Assembly: GCF_900156155.1 (NCBI RefSeq)
Contig: NZ_FTMD01000002.1
Location: forward strand, 309,152-373,151
Length of the DNA stretch: 64,000 bases
Source of the DNA: Aromatoleum tolulyticum
Lineage (GTDB): Bacteria; Pseudomonadota; Gammaproteobacteria; Burkholderiales; Rhodocyclaceae
Direction: 5' to 3'
Shown: positions 60,817-64,000 of the stretch, piece after piece
How positions within the stretch are numbered: the first letter of the stretch is position 1
How the letters are laid out: each line of letters opens with the position of its first letter
Notes under the pieces: model-generated
Database searches by the model: none
What the model was told of the DNA's origin: nothing
What the model saw: the letters and a program-made list of their open reading frames with translations, nothing else
Made by a program: the position numbers and the translations under genes

Positions 60817-60852
60817 CCAAAGCGGTTTGGATCGTAATCCGAAGCGCTTTGG
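60817..60852. promoter_or_regulatory. Two LacI-family operators
   Basis: CCAAAGCGGTTTGG (60817-60830) and CCGAAGCGCTTTGG (60839-60852) are LacI-type palindromes with a central CG. Their centres are 22 bp apart, two helical turns, on the same DNA face. They lie in the control region shared by the repressor gene and the GH13/ABC operon. Confidence 0.75.
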
Positions 60853-60968
60853 ATGTAAACTGTTTTTTGTGTGAGGAACCCGCTCCCGAAAACTCGCTAG
60901 ACTTGGGTCATAGCGCGGGCCGTCCGCAAACGGCCCATGAATGCCCGATACGGGCCGAAGGAACACCG

Positions 60969-62021
60969 ATGAAGGTCAATCTGAAAATGCTGTCCGAGTC
61001 GCTCGGACTGTCGCAAACGACCGTGAGCCGTGCGCTCAACGGCTATTCGGACGTCAGCGAGACCACGCGCCAGCGCGTCATCGAGGCCGCAAGCCAGCTC
61101 GGCTACCAGCCCAATCCCCAGGCGCGGCAGCTCGCCACCGGCCGCGCCGACGCGATCGGCATCGTGTATCCGTTCGGCGCGAGCGACATCGGCGACATGC
61201 GCTTCGGCGAGGTCGTATCCGGCCTCACCGAGCGGCTCGCGGAGCACCGCATCGACCTGCTGATCCATTCGTCGCGCCCCGACGTCGAGCTCGACACCTA
61301 CCGTCGCCTCATCGATGGCCGGCGCGTCGACGCACTGATCGTCGCGCGCACGCGCCTGGACGACCCGCGCATCCGCTTCCTGCAGGAACGCAACTTTCCG
61401 TTCGTCGCCTATGGCCGCACGGAAACGGCGCTGCCCTATGCGTGGTTCGATTTCGACAACGAAGCCGGCGGCCGCATGGCCGCCCGGCGCCTGCTCGACC
61501 TGGGCCACCGCCGCATCGCCCTGATCCATGCGCCGCTGGAGTTGACCTTCGCAGCGCAGCGCTACAAGGGCTTCATCACGGCCTTGCGCGAAGCCGGCCT
61601 CGAACCCGATCCCGAACTGGTCATCGAGGCCCCGCTCAACCGCATCGGCGGATACCAGGCCGTCGGCAGGCTGCTGGCGATGAAGAAGCCCCCCACCGCG
61701 CTGCTGGTCGACAACAACGTCGCGGGCGTGGGCGCATTGCGCGCCCTCGGGGACAAGGGCTGGAAGCCCGGCAGCGGGATGTCGCTGATCGTGTACGACG
61801 GCATCCCGTCCGAGATTCCGCTCACCTGCACTGTGACCGCCGTGCTGCAGCCGACCGGCGAGTCGACCGGCCGCGCCCTCGCCGATCTGGTGCTCGACGT
61901 GCTTGCCGGCAAGCCGCTCGCCGACCTGCACCGCCTCGGGCAGCCGTGCGTCGGCGCGGGCGAGACGGACGGCCCGCCGCCCGCCCCTACCCGACGCCCG
62001 CGCGCGAAGGCGCTCGGCTAG
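60969..62021 (+). CDS. LacI-family transcriptional repressor of the alpha-glucoside locus
   Basis: A 350-aa LacI/GalR regulator. The N-terminal headpiece is LKMLSESLGLSQTTVSRALNGYSDVSE with hinge NPQARQLATGRADAIGIV, followed by a sugar-binding core (FVAYGRTETALPYAWFDFDN, TALLVDNNVAGVGALRALGD). It is close in style to AglR/ThuR regulators of alpha-glucoside uptake. ATG 60969 (MKVNLKML) is the family start; in-frame codons upstream cross the operators and are rejected. It probably represses the divergent GH13-ABC operon through the two operators at 60817-60852. Confidence 0.92.
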   Translation: MKVNLKMLSESLGLSQTTVSRALNGYSDVSETTRQRVIEAASQLGYQPNPQARQLATGRADAIGIVYPFGASDIGDMRFGEVVSGLTERLAEHRIDLLIHSSRPDVELDTYRRLIDGRRVDALIVARTRLDDPRIRFLQERNFPFVAYGRTETALPYAWFDFDNEAGGRMAARRLLDLGHRRIALIHAPLELTFAAQRYKGFITALREAGLEPDPELVIEAPLNRIGGYQAVGRLLAMKKPPTALLVDNNVAGVGALRALGDKGWKPGSGMSLIVYDGIPSEIPLTCTVTAVLQPTGESTGRALADLVLDVLAGKPLADLHRLGQPCVGAGETDGPPPAPTRRPRAKALG

Positions 62022-62111
62022 CCCCTCCCGGGCACAACCGGGGAAGGCTGCCCATGAGAACCGCGCGCTGCGGCGGGGCTCCATGGTTTCACCCTGTTCA
62101 GGCCTTCAGGC

Positions 62112-64000
<1,889 letters not shown>

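Overview
The window looks like chromosome from a high-GC, facultatively denitrifying betaproteobacterium of the Rhodocyclales type (Thauera / Azoarcus / Aromatoleum relatives). That is inferred from the strong G/C third-position bias, a complete cytochrome-c-type nitric oxide reductase cluster, an acetate-utilisation block with a transporter-histidine kinase, and the style of the conserved hypothetical genes. No rRNA or other species-level marker is present, so the genus is a guess.

Layout. 1-149: end of a tyrosine-phosphatase-like gene (cut by the window edge). 427-6406: type I restriction-modification operon on the minus strand, hsdM-hsdS-(RhuM/Fic)-hsdR. 6607-8068: doxX-type gene divergent from a LysR regulator. 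8403-12444: housekeeping genes (YheS-like ABC-F ATPase, RIO-type kinase, two small conserved proteins, tRNA-Ser). 12547-22379: a minus-strand acetate block holding a sodium:solute symporter, an exonuclease fused to a degenerate sensor kinase, a stand-alone receiver, a symporter-histidine kinase, a small membrane protein and acetyl-CoA synthetase. Class I fumarase (22630) diverges from it.

24313-28204: a four-gene cluster of little-known proteins: a secreted protein with a Glu/Arg-repeat tail, a DUF6502-type protein, a secreted DUF5666-type protein with GIGGTG repeats and the same Glu/Arg tail, and an outer-membrane-barrel-like protein. Two of the genes share an upstream GTGGGA-N5-TCCCAC motif. 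28427-36302: nitric oxide reductase cluster norC-norB-norE-norF-norQ-(membrane ORF)-(4Fe-4S membrane protein)-norD-dnr, followed by an HD-GYP gene and tRNA-Thr(UGU).

37608-46715: a 9.1-kb integrated element in the 3' half of tRNA-Thr, bounded by a perfect 50-bp direct repeat. It carries a tyrosine integrase, an AlpA-like regulator, a primase-helicase, a P27-like small terminase subunit and an HK97-fold major capsid protein. It has no large terminase, portal, protease or tail genes. This is the layout of a phage satellite (PICI-like) that brings its own capsid gene, and it is the most interesting object here. It also shows a candidate replication origin, integrase arm sites, a strong promoter with twin hairpins ahead of the capsid gene, and a transcription terminator that replaces the one displaced from the tRNA.

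46800-64000: an EAL-domain protein, an adenosine-specific-kinase family protein, an MFS permease, then an alpha-glucoside/trehalose uptake and breakdown locus: trehalase, ABC ATPase, two permeases, binding protein, two GH13 glucosidases, a divergent LacI repressor with paired operators, and a maltoporin/ScrY-like porin. Sugar would enter through the porin, be bound in the periplasm, be pumped in by the ABC transporter and be hydrolysed by the three glycosidases.
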